Of a DNA stretch of 64,000 bases, positions 51,833-64,000 are shown in pieces; positions within the stretch are counted from its first letter, which is position 1; the number at the start of each line of letters is the position of its first letter. The stretch covers positions 1,865,502-1,929,501 of the forward strand of contig NC_087393.1 in NCBI RefSeq assembly GCF_963675165.1, read 5' to 3'. The notes beneath the pieces were generated by a model. That model saw nothing but the letters and a program-made list of their open reading frames with translations, ran no database searches and had not been told where the DNA came from. The stretch is from Halichondria panicea. Its lineage: Eukaryota > Porifera > Demospongiae > Suberitida > Halichondriidae. The position numbers were made by a program, and so were the translations under genes.

Positions 51833-54800
51833 TTAGCCGACATACCAGCCGTCTAAGCATCCAGAGTTAATTAATAAGCAAACAATGTCATTATGTCCTT
51901 TACTTCTAGCAGCTTCTAAAGCTTCTTGTCCATCTTCTATCATGTTGTTGAGTACAGCTCCTTTGTGCAACAGATAACCAACTACTTCCAACCGCCCAGC
52001 ATGGCAGGCTAATTTCAGAGGCGAATCTCCGGATCGATTTTTCTCATAAATGGAAACTTCTCCAACTTGGACCATTCGTTCGACAATTTTCTTATTCCCT
52101 TTCGTAACAGCGACGTGAAATGGGGAGTTTCCGGTCGCATCTAATATCGTACATACAGCATTTCTATCGATCAAGTAGCAAGCAACCTCCTCATGATTGT
52201 TATACACTGCGTGGTGTAGGGCCGTTTCTTGTTTCACATTTGTCTGTATGTTCACTCTGACCTGGTGGTTCAGTAGGATTGTGACCAGATCCAGGAATCC
52301 TCCATTGCTGGCGTCGATGAGAGGTGACCAATTACTGTTGTCTACAACGTCACATTCGGCTTCTGACGATATTAGCAGTTGAACAACTTCCGTTCGACCT
52401 TTGAGACAAGCTAAATGGAGGGGTGTTCGACCGTCGTTTGAACGGACTTCTACGTCAGCACCGCTATCGAGAAACAACTGCACAGTACTATGGTGACCTT
52501 CTTGAGCTGCTAAATGTAAAGAGGACCATCCGTCTTTGTCTTGTGCAAATAAATCGCAACCTTGATCGAGTAAAATCTCACAAACTTCACGGCCTCCATT
52601 AAACGCTGCAAGGTGAATACAATTTCTTCCAGTGTCGATCATTCTCAAAACATCAGCTCCATGTTCGATCAGCACACGCACAACAGCAGTTTGGCCCTTG
52701 TTACAGGCAGAGTGCAGTGGTGTCCATTGCTTGCAGTCGAGAGCGTCAGCTTGAGGACAGTGTTTCAATAGTAACTCGACAATTTCAGCGTGCCCGTGCA
52801 TGGCAGCAAGATGGAGGGGTATTCTGAGATTGTTGGCTTGGATAGAAGCGTCTGCCGCGCATCGGAGTAAGAGTTCGACAATGTGCATGTGACCTTCTTG
52901 TGCTGCAAGATGTAGGGCAGTCCACCCGTCTTTGTCCTTGAGGTGAATGTTGATGCCTTTATCAATCAAAAACTCTGCCACATTTTTGTGGCCATTAAAT
53001 GCACAAAGGTGAAGAGAATTCCGGCCCATGAGAATGATAGAATCGATATTGGCTCCGTTGAGAAGCATCAATTTGGCAGTTTCTAAATGTCCCTTGTTGC
53101 AAGCCGAATGAAGTGGAGTCCATTGTTTGCCATCTGCCATGTTGATTTCAGAACCTTGTACAATGAGGTAATCCACAATATCGGTGTGTCCAGACGAAGC
53201 ACACATGTGTAGTGGTTTGCGACCACTCTTTGAGGTAACAGTGATATCAGCCTCTCTATCCACGAGTATTTTGACAGCTTCCAAAGCACCTTCTTGTGCC
53301 GCTAAGTGTAGAGGTGTCCAACCTTCTTCATCTTTCTCGTTGATATCAATCCCACTGTCTAGAAGTAGAGTACAGATTTCTGTGAATCCGTTGAATGCGG
53401 CCAAATGAAGGGGATTTCTCCCGCCACCGATTCTGGTGTTCACTGTAGCACCGTTCTTGATCAGGTAGCTGGCAACGTCAAAGTGGTTGTGATGACACGC
53501 TATGCAGAGAGGGGTCCATTGTCGAGTGTCTTTCATATCTGTATAAAGTAATTGTATAAAGTAATTGTAATAACTATTATGCACAAGCGTGTATTGTGTA
53601 ATAATTACTACATGTACATGCAGACATGTGTACACCCCCGTAAACTGGGAACAATACAAAATATTGTGCATTGTAAACACATGCACTGATGTTTAGAACA
53701 GTAGAAGGCAAAAATGCACAACAGTACAGACATACAAACATGTAATATGGTAATACAGCACGTATAAATTAATACATACCTATCTGGGCTCCATGCTTCA
53801 GCAAGTACTCCACTACTGGTAGTTGGCCTTTCATACAAGCAAGGTGAATCGGAGCACGGCGGTTGTCGGCTTGAATATTGACTTGTGCTTGCAAGAGAAC
53901 TAGTCGCTTGACGATGTCTAGATGACCTTCTTGTGAACACAAATGAAGTGGAGTCCATCCTTTCTCGTCTCTAACAGTGAGGTCTGAGCCGGCTTCAAGT
54001 AGCATCTTGGCAATCTGAATTCGACCATGGTAGCAGGAAGAGTGTAGAGGAATTCTTTTGTTTTTTGCTCGAGCATTTACGTCGATTTTTGGCGTACCCA
54101 ACAGAAGTTCAACGATCAACTCATGGCCTTCTTGGACAGCCAGGTGTAGAGGGCTCCAGTCGTCTTTGTCTTGATGCAGATAATCGATTCCTTCTTCAAG
54201 GAGAAACATGGCAACACTCGTATGCCCTTCAAAGGCGGCTAGATGAAGACAGTTTCGTCCGCTGTCGATGACATCATTGATTTGTGCACCTTTCTGGACT
54301 AACAGTTTAGCAATTCCCTTGTAACCGTGCTGACAAGCAACGTGGAGTGGGGTCCACTGTTTTGTGTCTCGAACAGATATTGTGGCTCCAGCCGAAATGA
54401 GAAAACCTGCCACTTGTAGTCGGCCTTTGAGAACGGCATTATGGAGTGGTGTACGTCCATTACTGGCCTGTGCATTGATGTCGACTTGGCGGTACTCTAA
54501 GAGATGTGTAACAATCTCTATGTGGCCCTCTTGTGCAGACAGGTGTAGGGGAGTCCAACCGTCTTTATCAGCACTAGTGATCAGCATCTCAGCCCCGGGG
54601 CATTCAAGAATATGCTTGATACAGATGAAGTGACCGTGGAAACAGGAGGCATGAACAGCATTGCGGCCGTTTTTGCTTGTTAAAGTGAGATCTGGGTTAG
54701 CCTCACAGATGGACTTCACAACGTTTGGGTGACCTTCTTGAGATGCGAGTATCACAGCAGTCCAACCTTCTTCGTCTTGTATATCCACGTCAGCTTTATG

Positions 54801-55782
54801 TTCGAGCAGCACTTTGGTGCATTCAACGAATCCTTCGAAGGCAGCAAGATGTAAAGCAGTTCGTCCGATCTTTATTTTGTCATTGACTCGAGCACCATGC
54901 TTAATAAGACACTCAGAAATCTGGGCATGCCCGTAGTGACAGGAAAAATGGAGGGGGGACCATCCCTTGTTGTCCTTGATATTTACGAAATCGTTTGACT
55001 TAATGTAAGGCAGCAACAATTCGACAAGCTCCAAAGACCCACTGCACACAGCTTCTTGAAGTGAGGTGGCCCCTGAGCTCTCGTGAACAAACTCTGGGTC
55101 GGCTCCATACTCTAACAGGAGTTTGACAATATCGACATTTCCAACGTTGCAGGCAATATGCAGCGGAGTGTATCCTTCACCGTCGAGAAGAGAGGTGCTA
55201 GCGTTGTTCTTGAGGAGAACTTCACAGATCTCTTTGAAGCCTCCCTCAACGGCAAGATGAAGAGGACCTATTACCGATTGAAAGGCACCATCGAAAACTA
55301 GTTTGTTAATGTTGTCGTTTGCAAAGTTCTTATCGGATAGAAGTTGTTCGACTTTGACCAAATCGCCATCTGTAGAGAAAGAAGCAACAAGGACTATTAT
55401 ATAAGACTAAAGCCATTCACCATACTTCTTTTTTGGGACTTCAAAAAAACCCTACATGTACATTGTACTTCAGTTACATCATCAAAGTAAAAGAGGGTGA
55501 ACCAAATGAATCATGGATTAGCTCACTACTATTGAGACCAGACACGTTTATGATGTTTAGAATGATGTGCTTACGTCTACTACATGTATTACCAAATACG
55601 CTTTTTAATTTTGTGTATGAATCACGTATACATCTCAGAGGTCAGGAGCTTGAAACTCACACATACATACATACATGTACACTTGCTGATCTCGTTCATT
55701 CAATGTGCCAAGCACATGACACCACAGCTGACTTACCAGCACAGGCAGAGTGGAGATCCGACCCAGAATAGGGCTGGGCCAT
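51833..55782 (-). CDS. Large ankyrin-repeat protein (unit 2)
   Basis: Complete duplicate of 34937-38886: exons 55737-55782, 53780-55369 and 51833-53538, 1113 residues, same repeat order. Both copies keep their upstream DNA within the unit, so both could be active. Confidence 0.9.
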
Positions 55783-56369
55783 TGTCACAGCCGAGAGTTG
55801 TGAGAAGGGGTGTGTCAACTAGTGGACGTATGATCTGTAGATATGTACGTGGACATATAAATATACATTTCTGGTATTCACGAAGAGTCGTAATACTAAG
55901 GTACTTTATACGTACATATAATAATGTACGTGTAAGAACATGTTGTGTGTATAAATGTACGTACTACTATTGCATCATTGGCTTAATTAATGAGGTACTT
56001 TGTAACTGTATTAATCACATGTACTTACTTCAAGCAGAGAGCAAGCAAGTCTACAATCTACATCTACATGTGCTTTACTGATATATTAAACTGTACTGGT
56101 GGTGGTCTAATTAATGCACTTCACAAATCGATCCAAATTGTTACACGCTATCTTAAGCCTCTAGCTAGATGATCATACCTCCTGTGTGGTGCTGGTAGAA
56201 GAAGAAGTGGTCACTGTAGATAAGTTTTAGAAGTTGGTAATCGCCCACTTTTGATTCAGAATAGATCACAGCTTTGTTATCAAACCACGCCCCCTTGGGC
56301 CTTAACATGTAAAAGCGAGAACATTCTATTACAAACAAATAATATCACGTAAACATACAAACACAACAA
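55783..56369. other. Region between the ankyrin gene and COX11 (unit 2)
   Basis: Same as 38887-39473; no gene called. Confidence 0.45.
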
Positions 56370-57476
56370 CTAGATTGAGGGTAACTGCAAGTTCTCTCCT
56401 TCCTTAGCCTCAAAGAATGTGTAGGAGAGAGTAATGGTGTCCACCTTTGCAACTGCTGGGTCGTCATTAAACTCTGGGTCAATGTAGAAAAATACTGGCA
56501 TGTCCACCTACCAAGAAAGTTAAGCAAAGATTATGGTTTCCATAACACAAATTCTCAAAATATTGAAGCAGATAACAATTCAGTTTACGCAGAAGGACTA
56601 AATATTGTGACTAAACTTTGTACAACTCGACCCGTACCTGCTCATTTGGGTTTAGTCGTTGTTCCTCAAAACAGAAGCATTGGATCTTATTGAAATATAG
56701 TCCAGCCTCGAAGGGGACCACGTTATACGTTGCCATTCCGGTGATGGCTTTGTCTGAGGTATTTCGTGCAGTGTAGAAAGCAAGAGCTGTTTCTCCAAGT
56801 ACCACCTTGATCTCTCGTTGCTGGGGCTTAAACTGCCAACGCATAGCTGCACTTGTGTCAGCATTGAATCTGAGGGAGATTTATAAATGATTTTCTGATA
56901 CCGAGTACTGACATTTTTTGTACTTATGATTGAAGTGGAAGCAACGAAAGGCTAAATTAATGAGTATCAAATATATTAACATGCTTCGATAAAACACACG
57001 ATTTGTACGCACTTAATAGTGATTTCTCTTTCCCTAACTGCCTCCATTTTCTCCACCTTCTCACTAGCCTCTGTCATAGTGACTGTCCCTCCATAACCAG
57101 ATGCTTGACAGAATACCCGGTACAGGGGCACAGCTGCATATGAGAGTCCGACTACAAAAACTGCTATGGCGACGATGTACTTGAGCGTGCTTCGGTTTTG
57201 ATTATATAACGGGCTATAGTCAGGTGATCTATAGTTTGGGGTAGTAGAGATATTGCATCGTTCAATATGGTATACAGTTCTTGAAAAAGATTTGTTATTG
57301 ACTATACACTTGTCTTGAGTTTGAGTACAGAAGATCTTCCCTGAGACTGGTGTTGATAAAGTTCTATAAATTATGTGGTTTCCAATTAGTGATTGGCTTG
57401 TAGATCTAGTTGGACGAAGATGAGGGGGAAATGTTCTGAACCTTGACATTGTCAATCCTCTCCATATTCTGGACAT
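56370..57476 (-). CDS. COX11: Cytochrome c oxidase assembly protein COX11 (unit 2)
   Basis: Complete duplicate of the gene at 39474-40580: exons 57013-57476, 56638-56869 and 56370-56507, 277 residues, same CFCF motif and membrane span. Two identical full COX11 genes are unusual for a normally single-copy assembly factor. Confidence 0.95.
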
Positions 57477-57669
57477 CTTTATACTTTGGTGCCTTTTCGT
57501 TTCTATTTAATACACACTGTTAAAGATCGAGGTCATTTGAGGTTAAAGGTCACAGAGGTTGTTTTCCCCAGCATTAATTTTCTTGTGACCACGTGTAAAT
57601 ATAAACTAAAGCTAGCATACAAGCATAAATCTAAGCTTAGCTTGGCTTTATCGTAAACGTAGGAGAATT
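57477..57669. promoter_or_regulatory. Bidirectional COX11/RRN3 promoter region (unit 2)
   Basis: Same 193-bp gap as in unit 1, with the DR1 at 57540-57552 and the E-box at 57590-57595. Confidence 0.55.
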
Positions 57670-60600
57670 ATGGAGAGAGAGGAGTGTTCACACAATGGAG
57701 CTGACACCAGTATACATCAAAACAGTCTGAGAGGACCACACATTCTGGCTAAAATGATCAAAGATGCACTAGAAAAAGACAGACATGTAAGTACATTGTA
57801 TCAGTATGTCTTGAGTATTATAGTCCCTGTTTTGTATGTGGAAAGCAACACTACATGTATTTCATAAAACTGCCTAATAGCGTATACGTATAGCCCCACC
57901 TTATAAATTAACCCATACATGCATAGCCTCGTACAATGCTCGTATGAGCGTACTGTTTCTTGTCGCAACTCACTCTACCACATACTCTAGGGTGTGAACA
58001 AGGACTACATTGCTGTCATCAGCCACCTGTCAGCAACTGAAATGAAGCCAGTAGTAATGAGGCGATGGCTCCAGGCACTCAAGCTCTGTGTCTCTCAGCT
58101 CACCAGGGACTTTGACCTACTCGTTGGGGCAACACTGGTGGGTATGACCTGCTAGGTGCACATATGTTTGTTGTGTTATTGAGGAATCTACATTAATGCT
58201 TGTATGTGCTAAAAAAAACTTTAAATTTGAAGTACAAGACATGTACGTTGCAGAGTGCACACAAACACAGATTCTTACATGTATCTCTCCCTCCAGAGAT
58301 TTTCATGGTTCGACAAGGATCCCGAAATAGTTCAGCTGTACATTGACTACCTGGCCAACCTCATCTCTGCTCAGACCTTCTATCTCAAGAGCACACTCAC
58401 TTCGCTCTTACAACAGCTGTGGATACCAACTAACCCAGCTAGTGTGAGCTGTAACATCCACCAAGCTATGGACACCATTCTACAGTTAGTACCCACGGCT
58501 CCGTCAGTGCTCATGCCACTCCTCACCAAGAACTATCCCTTCAAAGGGAGGGGACCAGACATTCAGGTGAGCTGCTACTGTATTCTGAGATACAAGGTTG
58601 GCATGTAATTGCTTGGTCAGAAACGTAGAAAATAATCCATTGCATGGGGTGCAATGATAAGATTGTTCTGGAAGCCACGCGTATTATATGATGTGTGAAC
58701 ATCTGTCCAGTGCAGCATGGCTGCTCTGCTCTATTACAAAAGGCTAGCTAGATAAATCATTCTGCTAGACAGTTACATGCAAGCTAAACCTGCACATGTA
58801 TAGGTGGGGGAGGAGCTCCAGCCCTCTGCCACTTTTGGTGTATAGCTTCACAGCACTAATCTGTACATGTGTGCAGGAGGTAGCCCTGAAGAACGTCCTG
58901 TATCTGACCACATACTGCCCTGCCCTCAGAGACGGTGTCTGGGAGCTCATCTTCCATCAGATGCTCTCTATCGATGTGAGTACAATCTACACATTGTAAA
59001 TGCACAGATGTGTTCACTCTCTTCCCCTCCTCAAAGGTTGACATCCCCCGTCTTGAGGAGCACGGAGTGATCAGTGATGATACTGACGGTACTCAATTCC
59101 ATGTTGAAGTGGACACTGAACCCAATCCCTGTTACAACAAGGAGGGGTTGAACCTTGAACCCTCGTACAGTCATGTCCAGGTGATGAGTAACGAGAGTGC
59201 TGAAAAAATGGACGTTATGATGACTGTGTTATTGGACCACCTCCACTCACTCTGCTACAATGATGGTGTGTCCATAATGTAGTGTACCGTATTGTACAAC
59301 TATAGTATCATAAGTTGGCATACATTGTAGTCTATAGTTGACTGTTCATAATGTAATTAGTATTGTCCACTACTGTAACAGGTGTGCTTCTTGTGGATCT
59401 AGCCAGGCACTTCCTCACACTACTGCTCAAGGTAATGGACTATACGAGGGTCTGTTCATGCTCATTAATGGTATCCCACTCTTGCTGCAGATATTTGACC
59501 GAATGGTCCTTCCTACCCACGCATGTTCCCACGTCCAGTTCCTCCTCTTCAGACTCACTAGTCTACACGAGGTGAGGGGGAGGGTTGTACATGTTCAGTT
59601 GTGTAAGTGGATGGTTGTTGTGTATTCAATTATAATTTTGTATGTAGACTTGTGAGTGAGATCTTTACATATTTTTGCTAGTGTCTTATCGTTTCATTTC
59701 TTTCAGTCGTTCCCGGGCATCTTCCTGGATTTCCTGTGGGAAAAGGTGTGAACTCCTGTCCAACTAACTTAAATATAGAGATTATAATTCTCTATTTTTG
59801 TCCAGTTTCAAGATTTCAACACTCCTGCTGTACTGAGACAAACCTGTGCTGCCTATATTGCTAGCTACATCGCCAGATCAAAGTTCATTCCCATGATGAT
59901 GGCCAAACTGTGTCTAAGCATCATGATGCGTCGGATTCATGAGTAAGTCATGTACTTTTAAAATGAAAGCACCGCGGGTGCTGATGCCTCGGTGGAGGTG
60001 CCAAAGCTACATAACATAAAACTACTAATAGCTAGCTTTTATCATAGAACTGTTCTATCCATGCTTTTATACACACATCATGATGAACATTTTTGCATGC
60101 AATCACAGGGAAACTCAAATAGTGGGTAATGATCGACCATGATTGTTGTTAAAAACGATCGATGCCAAAAGTTCAAGTCTAAATTAATGGCTGCAAGTCA
60201 GCAGAGCCTTGTAGCTCTTTTCTCACTCTTGCAGCTACCAATAGCTAGCGTTATATATAGTGCAGAGCTAACTACTAAGTAGAGTAGTAACACTCGGTGA
60301 ACAAGGTTTGCTACGGACTCTTCTGAAAAGTCTGCAATGGCATTCTAAGTAGGCATAACTCGAGAACGAAGTTTTATTTTGCAAATCCACAAATAGCATG
60401 CCAAGAAAACATGACTAGAAGCCTATAGAAACTCTTCTTGCACTTCATTGATCCTTGAGCAGCTGAAATAGTCTACACACACACACACAAACACACTACC
60501 GTATACCTCGCTTGCGCATGCGCACCGAGGCATAACAACCGAGCCCAGCTTATGTAAAAGTCATTGACAAATTGATCTGCATAATTATGTTACTGGAAAA

Positions 60601-62818
60601 CCCAATACATGACAGATGATTATATACAGATGTATATTGCTACACTGAGCTGTGCGTTTTACCCCTATCCCTCAATATTAATTTTGATAAGGGTTCGTAA
60701 ATAACACGAGTGTTCTACTATATTGTACATGCCAAATGGGGCAATTCATCACAATGTCCGTGTTATGCAGGTACTTGGATGGCTGTTCCCCTGACAATAT
60801 GAAACCAGAGGTCAAACTGCACGGTCCATTCTTCTCACTCTGTCAGGCTGTGTTCTATGTGTTTGTGTTCAGGCATAAGGCACTACTGGACTCACCAGAT
60901 GGTGAGTTAAAGATCATTGATAGTAGAAAATCGGTTAAATTGTAGTAGTTACACATCCTCACACTACTAGCTGGTAGACTTCAGATACGAGTTTGTTTTA
61001 GTTTTGTGGGTACAGGATTGAAATTCTCGAGACAGCTCAATTTTGAAAGAGTCATCTCCTCTCGCCTCAACCCTCTCAAGGTGAGTACAGTTGCCCAGGT
61101 TGTGACCTGACTGTGTGCATTGTGTTAAGACTTACTCTGTATTTTGTCCTTTCCTCACCCTCACAATCTGTCCACCCACACACACACACACACACACACA
61201 CTCAGGTGTGCCTCCCGACAGTAGTGGAAGTGTTTGCCTCCATCACCAACCATCACGAGATAGTGTTCTGCTACTCCATCTTGGAACAGAATAAACGACT
61301 CATTCTCTCCACTCCAGTTGTGACCCCAGAGGTTAAAGTTCAGCAACAGGAGCAAGCCAACCTCCTCGACTGTTATTTCCCCTTTGACCCCTACTGTCTG
61401 AAAAGGTGCTACATGCAATAGTGCTTATGTAAGGGATTAGTTCATTAACAGAGAGGTGCCTGTTATTTTACACTTTGGGGGACGGAACATTATCCTTGTA
61501 CCCGGCTTCTTTGTCAGGACAGAGATTTTATTACAGTTAGTGTCGGCCGCCCTTATTCAGAAATTAGTATCCTTTATCGGAGGTTCCACAGTACGTACTA
61601 TTAGAGTTGTTGCTATAGCTTAAGTTAGGATCGAGATATGTACAGTACCCATCAATAAAAAGTTCCCGTTCCGTTTGCGTAAAACGCACCGTTCCCGTTT
61701 AAACGCATAAAAAAACCGCATAATGAACGCATTGTATTATGCAAAACGCTACCGTTTTCACGCATGTGCAGAAAAATTGCTGAGTAAGCAGATTTGTTAA
61801 CTTGTGATCGTGTGTACAGTGTAGCAGTAGCTAGCTAGCTAGCTAGCTTGTGTACTACAGTATAGCTGATTGTCTAGCGCTTTAATCCTTTAGTTAGCTT
61901 ATAGATGCTGTTTTGCAACAGTGCACCGTTTCCCCAGTTGTTCTCGGTCTCGCATCAGCCCCAAGACTAAGTTGCCCTCCATGCAAGTTATTTGTGACCT
62001 GGAATGACCGTTTTTGAAGACCATCGTCTCTTCTCCAGTATGTCTGACTGCATGTCTGCGTACTTTATAATAGCTAGCTAGCTAGCTAGCTCATTGTACT
62101 ATAAATCATACAGTATCATTGTGTAAGTAATTTAAAAAAAAAAAGATGATGTCACCGTTTTAATTTATAATGAGAAATTGGTCGCGTTCTGCATCCAGTT
62201 TAACGCTACCTTTATACGTGCGTTTTTAGAAACGGAACGGGAACTTTTTATTGATGTATACTGTAAGTCAGTATTGTAAAACTGTTGATTCATCAGAAAT
62301 TGGTTGTCTTGTAAATTAATTGTTCAGTGGTATCAATCAGTCCATAAATTGCACGACTTTAAAGTTTGCCATTATTGAGAGATTGTTCACTTGTTGCATT
62401 CAACACAGGTCGTCATTGTACGTACAGTCACTCTATCAGGAGTGGGAGGAAATGGAAATAGCAGAGGTGAGGAAAATGGTGTAAAAGCTTGTCCCTTTTC
62501 AATTAAGTGTGTTACGACTATATACAGTTATTTACGCGTAGAGACTCATCGCCATGGTTGCTGGTGCATGTACGTCACATGACCGACCATTGGTATATTT
62601 TTACTAAAACATAATGCCGGCCCTTAGTTATCATTTTGAACTATGATCATGCCAAAGACAAGTCACCGATTGTGCCCCAATCACAGTAATTATGTAATGT
62701 ATTTTTCGCCTCCAAGCTGGAAGATGACCACAGCTCTATGGCCTCCTCTCTCCCCAACAGTCTTCCCATGACTACCTCACTGGACTCATCACTACCTTAC
62801 TCTGTGTCACCATCATAG
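57670..62818 (+). CDS. RRN3: RRN3 (TIF-IA), complete copy
   Basis: Growth-regulated factor that links RNA polymerase I to the promoter-bound SL1 complex in the nucleolus. Fourteen exons: 57670-57786, 57991-58137, 58297-58566, 58877-58975, 59037-59265, 59382-59431, 59491-59571, 59707-59745, 59806-59942, 60771-60901, 61016-61080, 61206-61405, 62409-62466 and 62717-62818. All phases agree, giving 574 residues (human about 650). Diagnostic stretches are LKNVLYLTTYCPALRDGVWE, FDRMVLPTHACSHVQFLLF, YIASYIARSKFIPMMMAKLC, PFFSLCQAVFYVFVFRHKAL, LNFERVISSRLNPLKVCLP, YFPFDPYCLKR and LYQEWEEMEIAE. They match RRN3 in order. A (CA)12 tract abuts the acceptor of exon 12. Exons 13-14 and the stop at 62816-62818 lie outside the duplicated unit except for seven bases. 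Confidence 0.93.
59960..60534. repeat. Dispersed repeat in RRN3 intron 9 (unit 2)
   Basis: Second copy of 43064-43638, carried by the large duplication. Confidence 0.7.
61650..62256. mobile_element. Non-autonomous TIR element in RRN3 intron 12 (unit 2)
   Basis: Second copy of 44754-45360, carried by the large duplication; perfect 27-bp ends. Confidence 0.8.
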
Positions 62819-62932
62819 ACAGAGCACTTTTTATATTGGATGAAATCATTTTCACTACTGTTCATTGACAGAATCTATTTGAATATTGAAATTGAATACT
62901 GTACATGTATAATTATTAATTGCTATTTCATA

Positions 62933-63347
62933 ATGAAAGCACCGTGGGTGCTGATGCCTATAACATAAAGCTGTTTTATACACACATTATACAATGATGA
63001 ATCAATTTTGCTGCATGAAGAATCCAGAATTTATTATATAATCGCAGGAACTCAAAGAATGGGTTACGATCAACCATGATTGTGGTTAAAATGATCGATG
63101 CCAATAGTCCAAGTCTAAAATTGATGGCTGCAATGCATTCCAAGTACGTAAGCAAATCTAGGCATAATTAACTCGAGAACAAAGCATTATAATTATTTTG
63201 CAAATCCAAGAAAAACTACTCACACTTCATTGATCCTTGAGCAGCTGTATAGCAGTCTGCACAGTACAGAGAGACAATCACACACATGCGATATAATATG
63301 CACACACACACACGCACACAAATTTGCGCATGCGCACTAAGGCATAA
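62933..63347. repeat. Diverged copy of the RRN3-intron-9 repeat
   Basis: Shares with 43064-43638 the start (ATGAAAGCACCG, GGGTGCTGATGCCT) and internal words (CATGATTGT, GATCGATGCCAA, AACTCGAGAAC, CTTCATTGATCCTTGAGCAG). It also shares the end (TTGCGCATGCGCAC, AGGCATAA). It differs by several indels, so it is an older independent copy. Confidence 0.75.
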
Positions 63348-63475
63348 TTATATCCAAATCATACTCTCTACAGCATGCAGGTTAAGTCTACTCTCCTTCA
63401 TTCTCCTAAAATTGTACTTAAATACAACTCTGCGCGAGGCTAATCATGCGTGTGCGTATACCTAGTATATAATTA
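63348..63475. other. Intergenic DNA downstream of RRN3
   Basis: No gene recognised; AT-rich. Confidence 0.5.
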
Positions 63476-63660
63476 TAACGGGTAATTTTCGTGAAAATTG
63501 TTATTTTCTTGGACAAGCTGACCTGTACAATGCAGTGCTCGTAATGAAGGAAGGAAATTTATATGTACTATAGCTGATCATGTCAAGTTCAATTAATGTT
63601 TACCCCATGAAAAATAATAGGGATAGGAGGGATAGGGTTTAATTACCCGCTATATGGTAC
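63476..63660. mobile_element. Decayed short inverted-repeat element, subtype 1
   Basis: Left end ATAACGGGTAATTTTCGTG and right end TTACCCGCTATATGG; the interior keeps GGACAAGCTGACC and AATGCAGTGC of the 32325 element. Diverged and rearranged in the middle. Confidence 0.65.
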
Positions 63661-63778
63661 AAGATTTTAAATAAAAGGGGGATTGAATTTTAGGGGTTTG
63701 GGGGTGTCTTAATTGTATTGTAAAAAAATTTATATAAGGCACGTAGCGTAAGTTTGCAATAAATGAGGTCAGATAATA

Positions 63779-64000
63779 TACCGTATAGCGGGTAATTTTC
63801 GCGGGGTAAAATATTTGTGGTTGAGCAATATTAATTTAGTCATTTCGTGGATAATAATTTCGTGATTGCTGCTTGCACTGCAGGTAAAGGTAGGCAAGGT
63901 CGCTTCATTTTTGCATGGGTAAAATATTCGTGGTCAGACCTTCCGTCACGAAAACCACAAATATTTTGCCCCACAGAAATTATCCGCTATATATACGGTA
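63779..64000. mobile_element. Short inverted-repeat element, subtype 2, at the window edge
   Basis: Starts TACCGTATAGCGGGTAATTT and ends in the inverse form at base 64000. The interior matches 34038-34252 in the opposite orientation (GGTAAAGGTAGGCAAGGT, GTAAAATATTCGTGGTCAGA). Confidence 0.8.

Larger units (their letters stand above)
45522..62415. repeat. 16.9-kb tandem duplication, unit 2
   Basis: Second copy of 28626-45519. The two units are separated by the dinucleotide AC (45520-45521), which belongs to neither end. The right edge is at base 7 of RRN3 exon 13: 62415 matches 45519 and 62416 does not match 45520. Confidence 0.95.

Noticed and set aside
45522-62415. Second unit read as an old segmental duplication
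   Set aside because: With no visible difference over introns, mobile elements and a (CA)n tract, it must be either very recent or an assembly artefact, not old.

Overview
This is a stretch of animal nuclear genome. The split genes have short GT-AG introns (mostly 45-150 bp), the DNA is AT-rich, and the proteins are animal-type (WARS1, IDO, COX11, RRN3). Many short inverted-repeat elements, an expanded ankyrin gene and a tandem family of giant beta-helix/multi-membrane-span proteins suggest an early-branching animal. A demosponge is my best guess; that is inference, because no marker here fixes the species.

Layout. 1-562: the 3' end of cytosolic tryptophanyl-tRNA synthetase. 2082-6623: two intronless tandem indoleamine 2,3-dioxygenase (IDO) genes on the minus strand, each with its own TATA box. 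A nested pair of small DNA transposons (4422-5059, with 4574-4839 inside) lies between them, and a third small element lies at 6862-7437. WARS1 plus two IDOs makes a small tryptophan-use cluster. 9351-31729: five minus-strand members of one family (A, B, C, a decayed copy D, and the more distant E). Each intact protein has a signal peptide, about 850 residues of parallel-beta-helix repeats (FxxN and GGAI/L-type motifs like chlamydial Pmp proteins), a Cys-rich juxtamembrane block, about nine membrane spans and a cytoplasmic tail with a conserved THxS / RExLLE signature. The coding regions are single exons; A, B and C each show a short 5'UTR intron. B and C share a nearly identical 2.4-kb tract that looks like recent gene conversion. 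A LINE reverse-transcriptase remnant and a 62-bp inverted fragment of gene C lie between B and C.

28626-62415: a 16,894-bp direct tandem duplication (28626-45519 and 45522-62415, constant offset 16,896) with a 2-bp junction. I saw no difference between the copies. Each unit carries a His-rich PPxY membrane protein, a 1113-residue ankyrin protein, COX11 and most of RRN3. The breakpoints fall inside two genes. Family member E is whole only across the left edge (27779-31729), and RRN3 is whole only across the right edge (57670-62818). At the central junction both genes are cut and gain chimeric tails from each other's opposite strand. The duplication is either very recent or an assembly artefact; junction-spanning reads and read depth would decide.

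The rest is intergenic DNA and introns with short inverted-repeat elements. The most frequent family has ends like ACCGTATAGCGGGTAATTTT and occurs at 8195, 32325, 34038, 63476 and 63779 plus the duplicated copies. I saw no tRNA, rRNA or CRISPR array.
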